Source: Gammaproteobacteria bacterium
Lineage (GTDB): Bacteria > Pseudomonadota > Gammaproteobacteria > Chromatiales > Chromatiaceae
Assembly (NCBI GenBank): GCA_024275295.1
Contig: JAJRZI010000006.1
Location: 1-54,865, forward strand
DNA length: 54,865 bases
Reading direction: 5' to 3'
Part shown: one piece after another, positions 25,644-34,932 of the stretch
Numbering within the stretch: position 1 is the stretch's first letter
How the letters are laid out: each line of letters begins with the position of its first letter
Program-made: the position numbers and the translations under genes
Notes under the pieces: model-generated
The model's input: only the letters and a program-made list of their open reading frames with translations
The model's database searches: none
What the model was told of the DNA's origin: nothing

Positions 25644-25908
25644 TACACCGTCCAGGTTATATTGACGGACTCAGTTGGTCTGTCAGCGTTCAGGGCAAGG
25701 CGCGCCTCGCAGCTAATGGCCTTAGTCCTTAGCAAAAGCTGTAACGCAGCCATGAATGCTGACAGGCCAACCCTTCGGGCGCTACTGTGGTGCTTCACAA
25801 CAGTGTTACAGCTTTTGCCAAGGACTAAGCCATTGCCTGCAAGCTGCGCCTTGTTGTGAAGCACCACAGTAGCGCTGAGTCCGTCAATATAACCTGGACG
25901 GTGTACTA
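25641..25908. repeat. MITE-like palindromic element B, 268 bp, perfect 34-bp terminal inverted repeats
   Basis: 25641-25674 and 25875-25908 are exact reverse complements, beginning TAGTACACCGTCC. Two further inverted pairs inside (CTTAGTCCTTAGCAAAAGC with GCTTTTGCCAAGGACTAAG, and GCTACTGTGGTGCTTCACAAC with its complement near 25854) would fold it into nested hairpins. It shares the three bases TAG with element A and supplies the stop codon of the DUF547 gene at its other end. No coding capacity. Confidence 0.88.
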
Positions 25909-26655
25909 ATCACCATTCACCCGCCAATCATAAGACAGGGCTGCCTCTATGGACGAACCTTCTGGCAGTGGTTTATAGCGATGAATGAACTCTTTGACTC
26001 CCCTCTCCCCGCCAAAGTCATCTTCAAACCAGGAGAATATTTTTGAAACGCGGATACTGTTGCCATTCTGGTTGAGTCCTTTTTTTGTATTGCCAAGAAA
26101 CTGCGTTATTTGCTCATCCAGCTGACTATCCAATCTATCTGCACGGAAAGGCTCTTGCCGCAGATCCGGGCAACTGGTGGAGGCGCAAACGATGGCAAAA
26201 TGGATTCTTGGCTCACCCATGGGCCGCAGTATTTCATGCTCAATCTCATTGAGCGTCACCTCTTTGCCGCCAATCTTCCCTGCCACTCGTTTCCATACGG
26301 GCCATAACATATTGCCTACATCCTTTATGCTCTCCAGTGGCCAGTTGTCGACAACCACTTTCATCGCCATGATGTTGTAGGCATTGATATAAAAGGCCAG
26401 CTGTTCTTGCTTGGTGGCCAGCTGTTTTGGGGAGAAGCTCTCTAACTGCTTTATGATGCGGGGCCAGCGTGAGTCTTGTTTTATCTTGCTGTAGCTGACC
26501 CAGTTCAGTTGCACAGCGTGGTGCTGTTCAGTTGTAACATGCTGTTTTAGCAGCGCTGCGTAATCAGACCAATCCGGTTCTTTAGCTTGGAGTGTGCCTG
26601 CTATCAATGTGGAGATGAGTGATATCAGGATAACTGTATAGGCTGGACGAATCAT
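25906..26655 (-). CDS. Exported DUF547 protein
   Basis: 249 residues from ATG 26655, chosen because GGAG precedes it with good spacing; ATG 26667 is four codons upstream. Signal peptide ends near LIAGTLQA. The DUF547 core is visible: AFYINAYNIMAMKVVV, then IHFAIVCASTSCPDLRQEPF with Cys and Ser-Cys residues resembling a papain-like active site. Catalysis has not been shown for most members, to my knowledge. The TAG stop is the last three bases of palindromic element B, so the present C terminus may have been set by that insertion. Confidence 0.85.
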   Translation of the reverse strand: MIRPAYTVILISLISTLIAGTLQAKEPDWSDYAALLKQHVTTEQHHAVQLNWVSYSKIKQDSRWPRIIKQLESFSPKQLATKQEQLAFYINAYNIMAMKVVVDNWPLESIKDVGNMLWPVWKRVAGKIGGKEVTLNEIEHEILRPMGEPRIHFAIVCASTSCPDLRQEPFRADRLDSQLDEQITQFLGNTKKGLNQNGNSIRVSKIFSWFEDDFGGERGVKEFIHRYKPLPEGSSIEAALSYDWRVNGD

Positions 26656-26670
26656 ATATTGCTCCATTTT

Positions 26671-28638
26671 TTAACTGTATTGGATCAGCAAATCTGTAGG
26701 TAGTTCTTTACAAGGTTCTGAAATAGCCTCAAGGGTGTTGCCATAGGCGCCAATCGAGAGGGTGCGAGGCGCACCCTGCTCCAGCTCCTGCTGCAACTTC
26801 TGTGCGCCCTCTATGGCCTGCCTATAGAGCCGCACCAACGTGCAGAGATAATCTGTCTCGTAGAGCACGCCCTCGATCCTCAGCCGTTTGATATTGGGAT
26901 GTTGCAGGCGATCCAGATGATCAATCATGCAGAGATCCTTGGCCATGAAGAGATGATTGCGACAGTACTGATCGGTCTCCAGCCAGTGGAGTTGATCAGC
27001 CCGGCTACGCAATGCATACGAACGCTGCTTGCAAGGGCCGGGACAGGGATCCTGCCGGGTGGTGCCACTCATGTGAACGCCGATTGGACAGTACTCCAGC
27101 AGCATGCTGGGCAGTGCGCCGTGAACCATGCACTCCACAGGCAGCGGGCTGTGCGATGCCAGATTTTGCAGCTGAACCAGATCCAGCTCCAGCCCGGCTG
27201 TGATGCTCTCCATGCCACTCTGCCTCAGCATCTCTACCGCTTTACCATTCCAGAGATTGAGGGAGAAATCCCCATGCAGGGGCACATTGGTGTGTGACTG
27301 CATCCACTCTACGGCACCGATGTTACTGACCAGATAACTGTGCGGCGGCGTCTGCTCCAGCATCTCCAGCAGGGACTCCAATTCAAAAAACTCCCGATCT
27401 GTGGTGATTCTTGGCGTGACAATACCAGCCCTGACACCGGCCTCCCGGCATTGCTGAATAAAATCAGCCATCTCATGCGGCTGCCAGTTATTCTGTTGGG
27501 CCGACTGGAACGATTCACCACCGATATAGATATGATCAGCACCAGCTTCCAACACGGCCTTGGCCGCCTGCATATTTCCACAGCGAACACTTAGGCCGGG
27601 CTTATTGGTTGAGCCTGTTGTGGTTGCTTGTGGCAAATACTCTTCGGCACAAGGCTTCTCCTCTACAGCGATAGAAAAGAAGCGCGGCTCCCGCTCCCCG
27701 GAAAGGCCAACCGCGCCTTTCCCCGGCTGAGAGAGGGCATGACTGGTGCCTATCTCCCGAATGGTTTGTCCACGCAGATCCTTGAGTGCATTGAAGTCGG
27801 TGGTATAGGCGGCAGGATTTGCATAGTAACGGTCAATGGCTTCACGATAGGCCTTCACAATGGGGGCCAGATACTCACCCGGGCGTGCCCTGCCTTCAAT
27901 CTTCAGCGAGGCGATTCCCCCGGTGACCATCTGCGGCAGCTGGTGATAGAGGCAGATATCTCTCAGCGCCAGTAGGTATTGCTCATCCACTGAAGCCAGA
28001 ACCTTATCACGCTCCCGATCCATCAGACTCCAGGCCCAGCGACAGGATTTGAGACACTTGCCACGATTGGCGCTCAAACCTGTCGAGATACCGCTGTGCA
28101 GGCACTGTGAACCGATGCTGATGCACATATCTCCATGCAGGAAGTACTCCACCTCCAGCCCGGCAATACGGCCCAGCTCTCTGGCATCATCCAGGCTGAT
28201 ATCACGCGAGGTGATGATCCGGGTTATCCCCTGCCTTTTAAGGAATTGAGCCGCCTGGGCATGGTGGATATTCATCATGGTGCTGGCATGGATCGGGATA
28301 CCCGGATCCAGTTTCTGAAGCAGTTGCAACAGGCCGAGATCCTGAATGATCAGGGCATCCGGGGGATTATCTGTAAGCGCCAGCAGATCCTTTTCCAGCG
28401 AGTCGATCTCATCCCCGGTCAGCAGATTATTCAGGGTCAGATAGGCTTTAACGCCACGCTCATGGGCGTAGCTGATCACATCGGTAATCTCTCTGTCACC
28501 AAAGTTCAGCCAGGCGCCGTGCTGACGCATACCAAAGCGCTTTTCAGAGAAATAGACGGCATCAGCGCCCGCCTTGATAACCGCCTCAAGGGCCTCCCAG
28601 CTTCCAGCAGGGGCAAGCAGTTCGACTTTCGACTTCAC
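26671..28638 (-). CDS. rlhA: U32 family protein, RlhA-like 23S rRNA hydroxylation factor
   Basis: 655 residues, matching RlhA (YdcP, about 653) rather than the shorter TrhP. N-terminal TIM-barrel part AGSWEALEAVIKAGADAVYF; cysteine segment SANRGKCLKSCRWAW and a second set CPIGVHM...DPCPGPC near 520, consistent with Fe-S ligation. In E. coli RlhA is required for 5-hydroxycytidine at C2501 of 23S rRNA. GTG start overlaps the aminotransferase stop (GTGA). Confidence 0.85.
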   Translation of the reverse strand: MKSKVELLAPAGSWEALEAVIKAGADAVYFSEKRFGMRQHGAWLNFGDREITDVISYAHERGVKAYLTLNNLLTGDEIDSLEKDLLALTDNPPDALIIQDLGLLQLLQKLDPGIPIHASTMMNIHHAQAAQFLKRQGITRIITSRDISLDDARELGRIAGLEVEYFLHGDMCISIGSQCLHSGISTGLSANRGKCLKSCRWAWSLMDRERDKVLASVDEQYLLALRDICLYHQLPQMVTGGIASLKIEGRARPGEYLAPIVKAYREAIDRYYANPAAYTTDFNALKDLRGQTIREIGTSHALSQPGKGAVGLSGEREPRFFSIAVEEKPCAEEYLPQATTTGSTNKPGLSVRCGNMQAAKAVLEAGADHIYIGGESFQSAQQNNWQPHEMADFIQQCREAGVRAGIVTPRITTDREFFELESLLEMLEQTPPHSYLVSNIGAVEWMQSHTNVPLHGDFSLNLWNGKAVEMLRQSGMESITAGLELDLVQLQNLASHSPLPVECMVHGALPSMLLEYCPIGVHMSGTTRQDPCPGPCKQRSYALRSRADQLHWLETDQYCRNHLFMAKDLCMIDHLDRLQHPNIKRLRIEGVLYETDYLCTLVRLYRQAIEGAQKLQQELEQGAPRTLSIGAYGNTLEAISEPCKELPTDLLIQYS

Positions 28639-29945
28639 AGATTATGAACCTCAATAATAGCTTTGAATGCCTGCTCCACTGTTTGGCAAAGCAGATCCAG
28701 CTCATCCGCCGTCAGGATCAGCGGCGGCATCAGGGTCAGTACATTGCGCCCTGGGCCGGTCTTGCCAGCCAGGAGACCGTTACCCTTTAACCACTCCAGC
28801 AGCTCATCCAGCAGGTCACCCGCTATGAGACCTTTATGATCTGCCAGCTCAAGCCCCAGCATCAGCCCCCGCCCTCTGACCTCAGTGATGAATGGGGTCT
28901 TTCCGGCAAGGGTCTCCATACGTTTACGTAATCGTTGGCCGGACTGTTCGGCCTTCTGTTCGAGTCGGTGGGTCTGCATATAGTTCAAAGCAGCCAGGGC
29001 GGTCTGGGCACAGACCAGGTTGCCGCCGAAGGTGGATGCGCCGGGTTTGGTGTAGGTCTCAGCTATCTTATCGGTGGTCATAAATGCGGCAATGGGCAGT
29101 CCGTTTCCAAGCGCCTTACAGAGGGTCAGGATATCGGGTTCTATCCCCTCCCACTCAAAACCAAACCGGCACCCAGTACGACAGAAGCCAGTCTGCGCCT
29201 CATCCATGATCAGCAGTACATTGTGCTGTTCCAGGATATCCTTAACCCGTCGGAACCAGCCTGTCGGCGGCACGATGATGCCGCCGTTGCCATGCAGCGG
29301 TTCAGTGATCATGGCTGCCACCTTGCCTCTGTTTTCATCCAACACCCGCTCCAATCCCTGGGTGCAGTAGAGGTCACACTCTGGATACTGTTTGCCGTGA
29401 GGGCATTCACGACAGATTGGGCTGCTAACAAAATGGGCGCAGGAGGGAGGGTGGGGATCAGTGCGCCAAAAGGCCGACCCAGTAAGCCCAGTGGTCAGAT
29501 GTGTGCGCCCATGCAGGGAGCGGCTCAGCGCAATAAAATCACTGCGTCCGGTAGCCAGACGCGCCAACAGCAGCGCCCCCTCATTGGCCTCGCTGCCGCT
29601 GGTGCAGAAGAAGCTGCGTTTCAGTTGCCCCGGTACAAACTTGGCAAGCCGCTCAGCCAACCGCAGCATGGGTTCCGTCAGATAGATAGTGGTGGTGTGT
29701 TGCAGTTGGTGTAGCTGCTGCTCTGTGGCGGCAACAATCTCTGGATTGCAATGGCCGCAATTAACCACGCCAACACCTGAATAAGCATCCAGGTATTGCC
29801 TGCCTTCACTATCAAACAGCCAGACGCCTTCACCACGGTTCAAAACCATAGGTTTTTTATAAAAGTGGTAGACGCAGGGGATCAGGTATTGGGCCTTAAG
29901 CGCCAACATCTGTTCGGCATTTGTGGGTTCAGTGGAACTCATCAT
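28635..29945 (-). CDS. Class III PLP-dependent aminotransferase
   Basis: 436 residues. Fold-type I features: NCGHCNPEIVAATEQQL early, TSGSEANEGALL (PLP phosphate loop) near 118, LIMDEAQTGFCRTG with the PLP Asp near 245, and TLCKALGNGLPIAAF, whose Lys forms the Schiff base. Similar to ornithine/GABA/diamine transaminases; the exact amine is not predictable. A four-cysteine patch near 172-192 (CRECPHG...CDLYC) is an extra insert that could bind metal. Neighbours suggest it could aminate an aldehyde from the ligase-reductase pair. Confidence 0.88.
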   Translation of the reverse strand: MMSSTEPTNAEQMLALKAQYLIPCVYHFYKKPMVLNRGEGVWLFDSEGRQYLDAYSGVGVVNCGHCNPEIVAATEQQLHQLQHTTTIYLTEPMLRLAERLAKFVPGQLKRSFFCTSGSEANEGALLLARLATGRSDFIALSRSLHGRTHLTTGLTGSAFWRTDPHPPSCAHFVSSPICRECPHGKQYPECDLYCTQGLERVLDENRGKVAAMITEPLHGNGGIIVPPTGWFRRVKDILEQHNVLLIMDEAQTGFCRTGCRFGFEWEGIEPDILTLCKALGNGLPIAAFMTTDKIAETYTKPGASTFGGNLVCAQTALAALNYMQTHRLEQKAEQSGQRLRKRMETLAGKTPFITEVRGRGLMLGLELADHKGLIAGDLLDELLEWLKGNGLLAGKTGPGRNVLTLMPPLILTADELDLLCQTVEQAFKAIIEVHNL

Positions 29946-29960
29946 TTATCTCTATTTTTC

Positions 29961-30033
29961 TCGTTCCCACGCTCCTGCGTGGGAATGCATAAAGCAAGGT
30001 ATAGATTCCCACGCAGAGCATGGGAACCAAGTG
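29961..30033. repeat. REP-like pair of TTCCCACGC hairpins
   Basis: Two short hairpins, TTCCCACGC-TCCT-GCGTGGGAA (29964-29984) and TTCCCACGC...GCATGGGAA (about 30006-30025), are themselves inverted copies of each other over about 26 bases. Such GTTCCCACGC elements are scattered in many gammaproteobacterial genomes. It lies between the ligase stop and the aminotransferase start and may be transcribed. Confidence 0.75.
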
Positions 30034-30043
30034 TTATCTATCA

Positions 30044-31084
30044 CTAATAGATTCCTTCTTTTACAACAAAAGGTATACGTTCACAGGGGACGGGATTGGC
30101 CACCCCATCCCGCTCCCCGGCAATCCGTGTGCCGCTGTCCCGCTCCATCACATTGGCCAGAAATGCACTCTCTGTCAGGCGATGCATAACCACCTGCCCT
30201 CGTTCACCATAGGCTACCGGGGTGCGCAGCCGTTCGGCATCTGTCATCTGCTCGTCCAGGGTAACAACCTGAACGACATGCCGCTCGGATGCAGGGTAGT
30301 AACAGAGTTCCTCCCCCGATCCCTGATGGCAGACACCAAACAGGGTGTTGCCGTATCCACAGAGACTCTCCGCTGCCGGGAACTGCTGCCGGTACAACGC
30401 CAGATCCTGCTCGGATACCGGCATGCCACCCAGGTAGATAAAGCGAATGCGCTCTCTGCTCTCGGGCGTCATCTGCCCAATCAATGGAGTCAAGACAGCC
30501 GGGGTTACAAACAGGTAGCGGATATTTTGCTGGTTCAGAATCCTTATACCCTGATCGAGCACATGCTGACGATAGCGCGTGGCCGCTACAGATCCGGCAT
30601 TCAGACGGCGGAACCAACGGGGATCAAAATCAACACTGAAGGCATCACAGCCGGTAGTCTCTTGCGCAATCCGGTGGGCTACTTTGCCGATAACATGCGG
30701 GCCACCCGGCCCGAGCCATAGCCAGTGGCCATCCTTGGGCCATTTTTCCCGCATCAGACGGGTTATCTGTAAAAAGGGCTGGACAAAGGCGTGCTGCAGA
30801 TCCTCTTCAAACCAGGCCGTGCTCTTGGGGGTTCCGGTTGCACCGCCGGTCTCAGCGCAGATGATGGGGCGGCCAGTAAATTTGGTGGGAATGAAGGCAT
30901 CCACGGGATAGCGGCACAGGGCATCCAGATCCATCGGCCCCAGCAGTGCCAGATCATCAATGGTTTGAACCCGCTCCCGTACACTGAAGCCCAGGCGCTT
31001 CTCTCGCTCAAGCCAATAGGGTGCGCCATGCCGGGGATGAAAGTGCAGCGCAAGGATGGTCTGGAGATGACTATCAAGAGACAT
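30044..31084 (-). CDS. LuxE/phenylacetate-CoA ligase-like acyl-adenylating enzyme
   Basis: 346 residues from ATG 31084 (TGATG overlap with the MMPL stop; a GTG one codon upstream is possible). The adenylate-forming signature is AETGGATGTPKSTAWF near 98. Size and layout are closer to the LuxE acyl-protein synthetase / short PaaK-like group than to full acyl-CoA synthetases. It probably activates a fatty acid as the acyl-AMP. Placed between an RND exporter and an aminotransferase. Ends in a tandem TAG TGA. Confidence 0.75.
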   Translation of the reverse strand: MSLDSHLQTILALHFHPRHGAPYWLEREKRLGFSVRERVQTIDDLALLGPMDLDALCRYPVDAFIPTKFTGRPIICAETGGATGTPKSTAWFEEDLQHAFVQPFLQITRLMREKWPKDGHWLWLGPGGPHVIGKVAHRIAQETTGCDAFSVDFDPRWFRRLNAGSVAATRYRQHVLDQGIRILNQQNIRYLFVTPAVLTPLIGQMTPESRERIRFIYLGGMPVSEQDLALYRQQFPAAESLCGYGNTLFGVCHQGSGEELCYYPASERHVVQVVTLDEQMTDAERLRTPVAYGERGQVVMHRLTESAFLANVMERDSGTRIAGERDGVANPVPCERIPFVVKEGIY

Positions 31085-33177
31085 CACGTTTCCACTCTCC
31101 TGGTCGGTGTTAATAGCGGTAACAGACAGGTGTCACACAGATAGGCGCTGACCACAGCGATGACGGAGAGCAGGCCAAACTGAACAACCGGCACGATCGG
31201 CGATACCCAGAGGGCAGCAAATGCCAGGGTGACGGTGATGGTGGTGATCCAGAGCGCCGGTCTGACCTGCCCCAGGGCCAGGGCCATATCTCCGGTTTCA
31301 CGATAGGCGTGCAGCAGGTGGATGGTGTCGTCCACAATCACGCCGAGCAGCACGCTGGCCACAAACAGGTTGATGCTGTTGATGGGGATGCTCAGCAGCA
31401 CCATGGCGCCAGCGGTAATCAACAGCGGGATGACATTGGCCAGCAACGCCAGCAACAGGATTCGGCTGGAACGCAGCAGGGCAAACAGCAGCAGAGTGAT
31501 GAGCAGGAAGATCCACAAAAACACCTTGGCCTGTGACTGGAGCAGCCGGTCCTGCCCTTTTAAAATCAGGGGCAGCTGGCCAGTGATGACCATCTGCAGT
31601 CCGGGGTTTGCACTGTTTACGCTTTCCCAATGGTGATGCAGCTCTTGTTCAATATCGGAAAAACCCTGGCTGGCCAGGTTGCGAAAGTGCAGAGAGAGGC
31701 GCATGGCCTGCCGGTTCCCAGTCAGAAACTTTGGTGTCTGCAAATCAAGGCCATTGACCTTTGATGTCAGGCTGGGCATGCCATCAATGGCCTGGAGAAA
31801 AGCGTCAATAGTCTCCCGGTGACTGGCATCCAGTACCGAGTCGCCTGGCACTGTGCTTATCATCAGCTCTACCGTCATCAGTCCGACCAGCTGCTCTTCA
31901 ATCTGCCGATAGGATTGCACCAGCTCACTCTCTTGCTGGAAGAAGAAAATGGCATCGGGATTGACTTTGATGCTGCCAACAAGAAGTGCGGAGCCAAGTG
32001 CCGCTACGCTCAGAACAAGAGAGATGCCTCTTCGGGCTTTTGCTCCGGAAAGGGTATCTGTTGTCCGCTCAACTGATGGCACACTCCAGCCGCCACTGAT
32101 CCAACGAAACAGGGCCGGGGTAAACAGCATTATCGAAACAAAGGTCAGAACAATCCCCAGTGGCAGCAGGATGCCCATTTCAAAAATAGCGGGCTGCGGG
32201 GCAAACAGAAAGGCACCGGTTCCGGTTGCCGTTGTGATCATGGCGATGGTTGCCGGCCTCAGCACCCGGGCATAGGCGTAATCTGGCGTCCACTCCCCAT
32301 CTTGCCTGCGGCTGAAAAAATGGATGGCCGTGGTCAGCCCCACGCAAAACAGCAGGGGGAAGAGCACCAGGGTCAGCAGGGTGATCTGTATCCCGATAAG
32401 CAGCCCCAGCCCCAGTGCACTCACCAAACTGATGCCAATGCCCACCACGATACTCAACACCAGCCGGGGTGCTCGCAGGAAGTAGAAAAGAACAGCCAGC
32501 GCAACCGTCACCAACAGGGAGACAACCAGGGTAAGATCGCGCTTCATCACCTCTGCCAGGGTGGCGGAGAAGTAGGGGACGCCCGCCATCTGGTAGGGAA
32601 TTCCAACCGCAGCAAATGCCTCACGGATCTGCTGCACAATGCCCGGATAGCCCTGCCGCTGGGCCGGGTCCAGCGAGATCAACAGCCCCAGGGTTTGCAG
32701 ATCCCGGGCTGCCAATGGTCCCCAGTCGCCCGGCAGGGCTTGGGATAGTTTCTTGCGCATCCGTGCAGTCGCCGCCTCATCTTTCAGCACCAGCGCCAAC
32801 CCATCATCCAGATCGGCATTGTCCAGATAGATGCCCACGGGGTCGATCACCCCGATCACTGCCGGCACATTACCCAGGCCGGTGACAAAACCCAGATACC
32901 GATCCAAACGGGATTCAGGCAGCACTTCATCCACTCCTGCGGGGTCTGAATCCGAGGCCATCACATCGTGGGTTTTAAAGACAACCAGCAGCTGATCATC
33001 CGGCCCAAAGCGTTGCGTAAATCGGGAATAGGTTTGATGCAGATCCCCTTCACTGTGAACCCACCCCTCGAATGAGCTATCCAGATGCAGCCTGGGCAGC
33101 TGCAGTGACAGCAGCCCGGTCATCATCAGCATGATAATGACAATGGTGCGATAGTGGCGATTTATGAAATTTGCCAC
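31084..33177 (-). CDS. MMPL/RND family transporter
   Basis: 697-residue inner-membrane permease with the RND duplicated layout: helix 1 (about 10-28), a large periplasmic loop, helices 2-6 (about 210-365), a second helix 7 near 385, a second loop, and helices 8-12 (about 540-690). The stretch LLGVIVDDTIHLLHAYRE carries acidic residues in helix 10 as in HpnN-like and MMPL proteins. Expected to move lipids or lipid-like products. Five bases after the reductase and overlapping the ligase, so cotranscribed. Confidence 0.9.
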   Translation of the reverse strand: MANFINRHYRTIVIIMLMMTGLLSLQLPRLHLDSSFEGWVHSEGDLHQTYSRFTQRFGPDDQLLVVFKTHDVMASDSDPAGVDEVLPESRLDRYLGFVTGLGNVPAVIGVIDPVGIYLDNADLDDGLALVLKDEAATARMRKKLSQALPGDWGPLAARDLQTLGLLISLDPAQRQGYPGIVQQIREAFAAVGIPYQMAGVPYFSATLAEVMKRDLTLVVSLLVTVALAVLFYFLRAPRLVLSIVVGIGISLVSALGLGLLIGIQITLLTLVLFPLLFCVGLTTAIHFFSRRQDGEWTPDYAYARVLRPATIAMITTATGTGAFLFAPQPAIFEMGILLPLGIVLTFVSIMLFTPALFRWISGGWSVPSVERTTDTLSGAKARRGISLVLSVAALGSALLVGSIKVNPDAIFFFQQESELVQSYRQIEEQLVGLMTVELMISTVPGDSVLDASHRETIDAFLQAIDGMPSLTSKVNGLDLQTPKFLTGNRQAMRLSLHFRNLASQGFSDIEQELHHHWESVNSANPGLQMVITGQLPLILKGQDRLLQSQAKVFLWIFLLITLLLFALLRSSRILLLALLANVIPLLITAGAMVLLSIPINSINLFVASVLLGVIVDDTIHLLHAYRETGDMALALGQVRPALWITTITVTLAFAALWVSPIVPVVQFGLLSVIAVVSAYLCDTCLLPLLTPTRRVET

Positions 33178-33182
33178 GTCTG

Positions 33183-34733
33183 CTATTTGATTCCCGACAA
33201 CTCAGTTATCACATGCTCATCAACGTGCTGGAGATAGTCACTCAGAAAGAAGGCAAATTTCAGCCCCACCTCTTTGTCGCCATCAATGGTCACCAGCCCT
33301 TTGAAAAAGGCCTGTTTTGGATCGAGTTGGTTATAGGTGATTTGATGAAAGGTCTCTTCATTCATCTCATAACGGCAGACCGCCGCCGCATGGCGGGTAA
33401 ACCTGGCGCTTTCATTAGAGAAGCGGATGGTTCGGTCAAACTGCCTTGCCCCCTTGATGCTGAAGCGGATGCAGGTGTCCATATCACGCCAGCGACTGAG
33501 AAAATCAAAACCGAAATCCCTGTTGATCATGCGTTCAAAGTAGTGTTGTGCAGAATCCACCCCCAGGCACGCCAGTGACATGCCGCCCAGGTTGTCGGGC
33601 TGGTTGCTGCTGTTTCCATCTATCTGCTCTTTGAATTCGCTGACCAGCCTGGTCAGATCAATGGGGTAATCCCGCTTTGACTCCCGCCCCGCAGCAAACC
33701 TTGGGGCGGCATGCATGTAGGGGCAGTAGACGCGGGTGGCGCGGTAGAAGCGCTCCTCCAGGGAGTTGCGCGGCTGCCTCTCAAAGACGAGATCCGATAC
33801 ATACTGGATGCCGCTGACCGCCATGCCTGCACAGAAGCGATCCCTGATCTCTTCAAGATCAAAATCCTGCCCGATAATGTGATGCGTCTGGCGCTGTGGC
33901 AGCAGCTGGCCGATGCGCGGCGCAATGGCATCCACCAGCTGATCAATGGAGACCAGATTGATCCTGGCCTGCGGGTCTCCCGCCACCCGCATCGGGACAT
34001 GGATGTTCCCGCCCCGGAGAGAGACACCAAGGGATGCAAGGCGTCTGCGCCCCCCCTCTATATCGCGCTTGCAGCATTCACGCAGAAAGTGCAGCGTCTT
34101 GAGAAAGGTGTAGACCGTACTGGTTGTCCCCCCCTCCCCCACGGCCTGCCCGCCCACGACGATGCTGGGCCTGTAGATGGCTATCCTGGGGGCATCCTCT
34201 GCGTGGATCTCATGCAGATAGGATTCGGCTTTAAACTTTGATCTTTCATAGGGGTTTCTGAATCCCTGGCCACACTCCAGATCATCCTCCCGCCATACGG
34301 CATCGGAGGTTCCGGCAACAAAGGCGGTGCTGAGGTGGTGAAATTCCGGGATACCCAGCTCCTCACAAAGCCTGAAGGCCTGTTTGACGCCCTCTACATT
34401 GTGCTGTTCGAGATCATCCGCCAGATGGGCATCAAAGCGCGTCAGCCCGGCGCTGTGCAGAAAGGCCAACGGCTTTGTCTGCTCTATCTCTGATCGTGAT
34501 CTTTTATCAATACCGCAGAGAGGCAGGGAGACATCCCCCTCCATCACCACCAGCTGGCCTGACCAGCTCTTGTCAAACGGGGCGAGCAGATCTGCAAGCC
34601 GCTATTCCAGCTGGCTATTGCGTCGACGTACAATCGCAACAACCCGGCAGCCCGCCTGGAGAAGCGCGACAAGAAGATGTCGACCGACATAACCTGTCGA
34701 GCCTGTCATTACAATTGTTGCTAGAGAATTCAT
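33183..34733 (-). pseudogene. NAD(P)-dependent SDR/thioester-reductase-like enzyme, frame interrupted by TAG at codon 44
   Basis: From ATG 34733 the frame reads MNSLATIVMTGSTGYVGRHL, a perfect TGxxGxxG dinucleotide motif, up to codon 43, then TAG at 34602-34604, then continues in frame for about 470 codons. The Tyr-x3-Lys pair is NPYERSK near residue 155, with STAFVAG before it. The C-terminal 270 residues are a domain I do not recognise. If only the downstream ATG at 34550 is used, the cofactor motif is lost. Likely reduces a thioester or acyl-AMP product to an aldehyde; this is inferred from context. CAG, GAG or AAG could each give TAG by one change. Confidence 0.8.
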
Positions 34734-34932
34734 CGGGATTTAATATAGAGACAGATCCTTGATATCAGCTTAAGCAGGGATTAAGCATTTTGTGAATTAT
34801 ACCTGTTCCCGTTTGTCATAAGAAAAATGCAATACGCCAACGGTATAATAGATGGGGCCATTGAGCAGAAGCCTTTACCCACCATTCTTATAAGTTATTG
34901 TATTTTATAACCCGTTACCGCATGGAGCCAAA

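Noticed and set aside
25662-25867. Small ORFs on both strands within the palindromic element
   Set aside because: They arise from the inverted repeats, with no Shine-Dalgarno or family resemblance.
25477-25908. Insertion sequence with transposase
   Set aside because: No transposase ORF; only inverted-repeat structure is present.
29961-30033. Intrinsic terminator of the aminotransferase or ligase
   Set aside because: No T-run on either strand after the hairpins; it fits a REP-type repeat better.
30020-30721. Long plus-strand ORF opposite the LuxE-like gene
   Set aside because: Shadow frame; the minus-strand product shows the adenylation motif and is coupled to neighbours.
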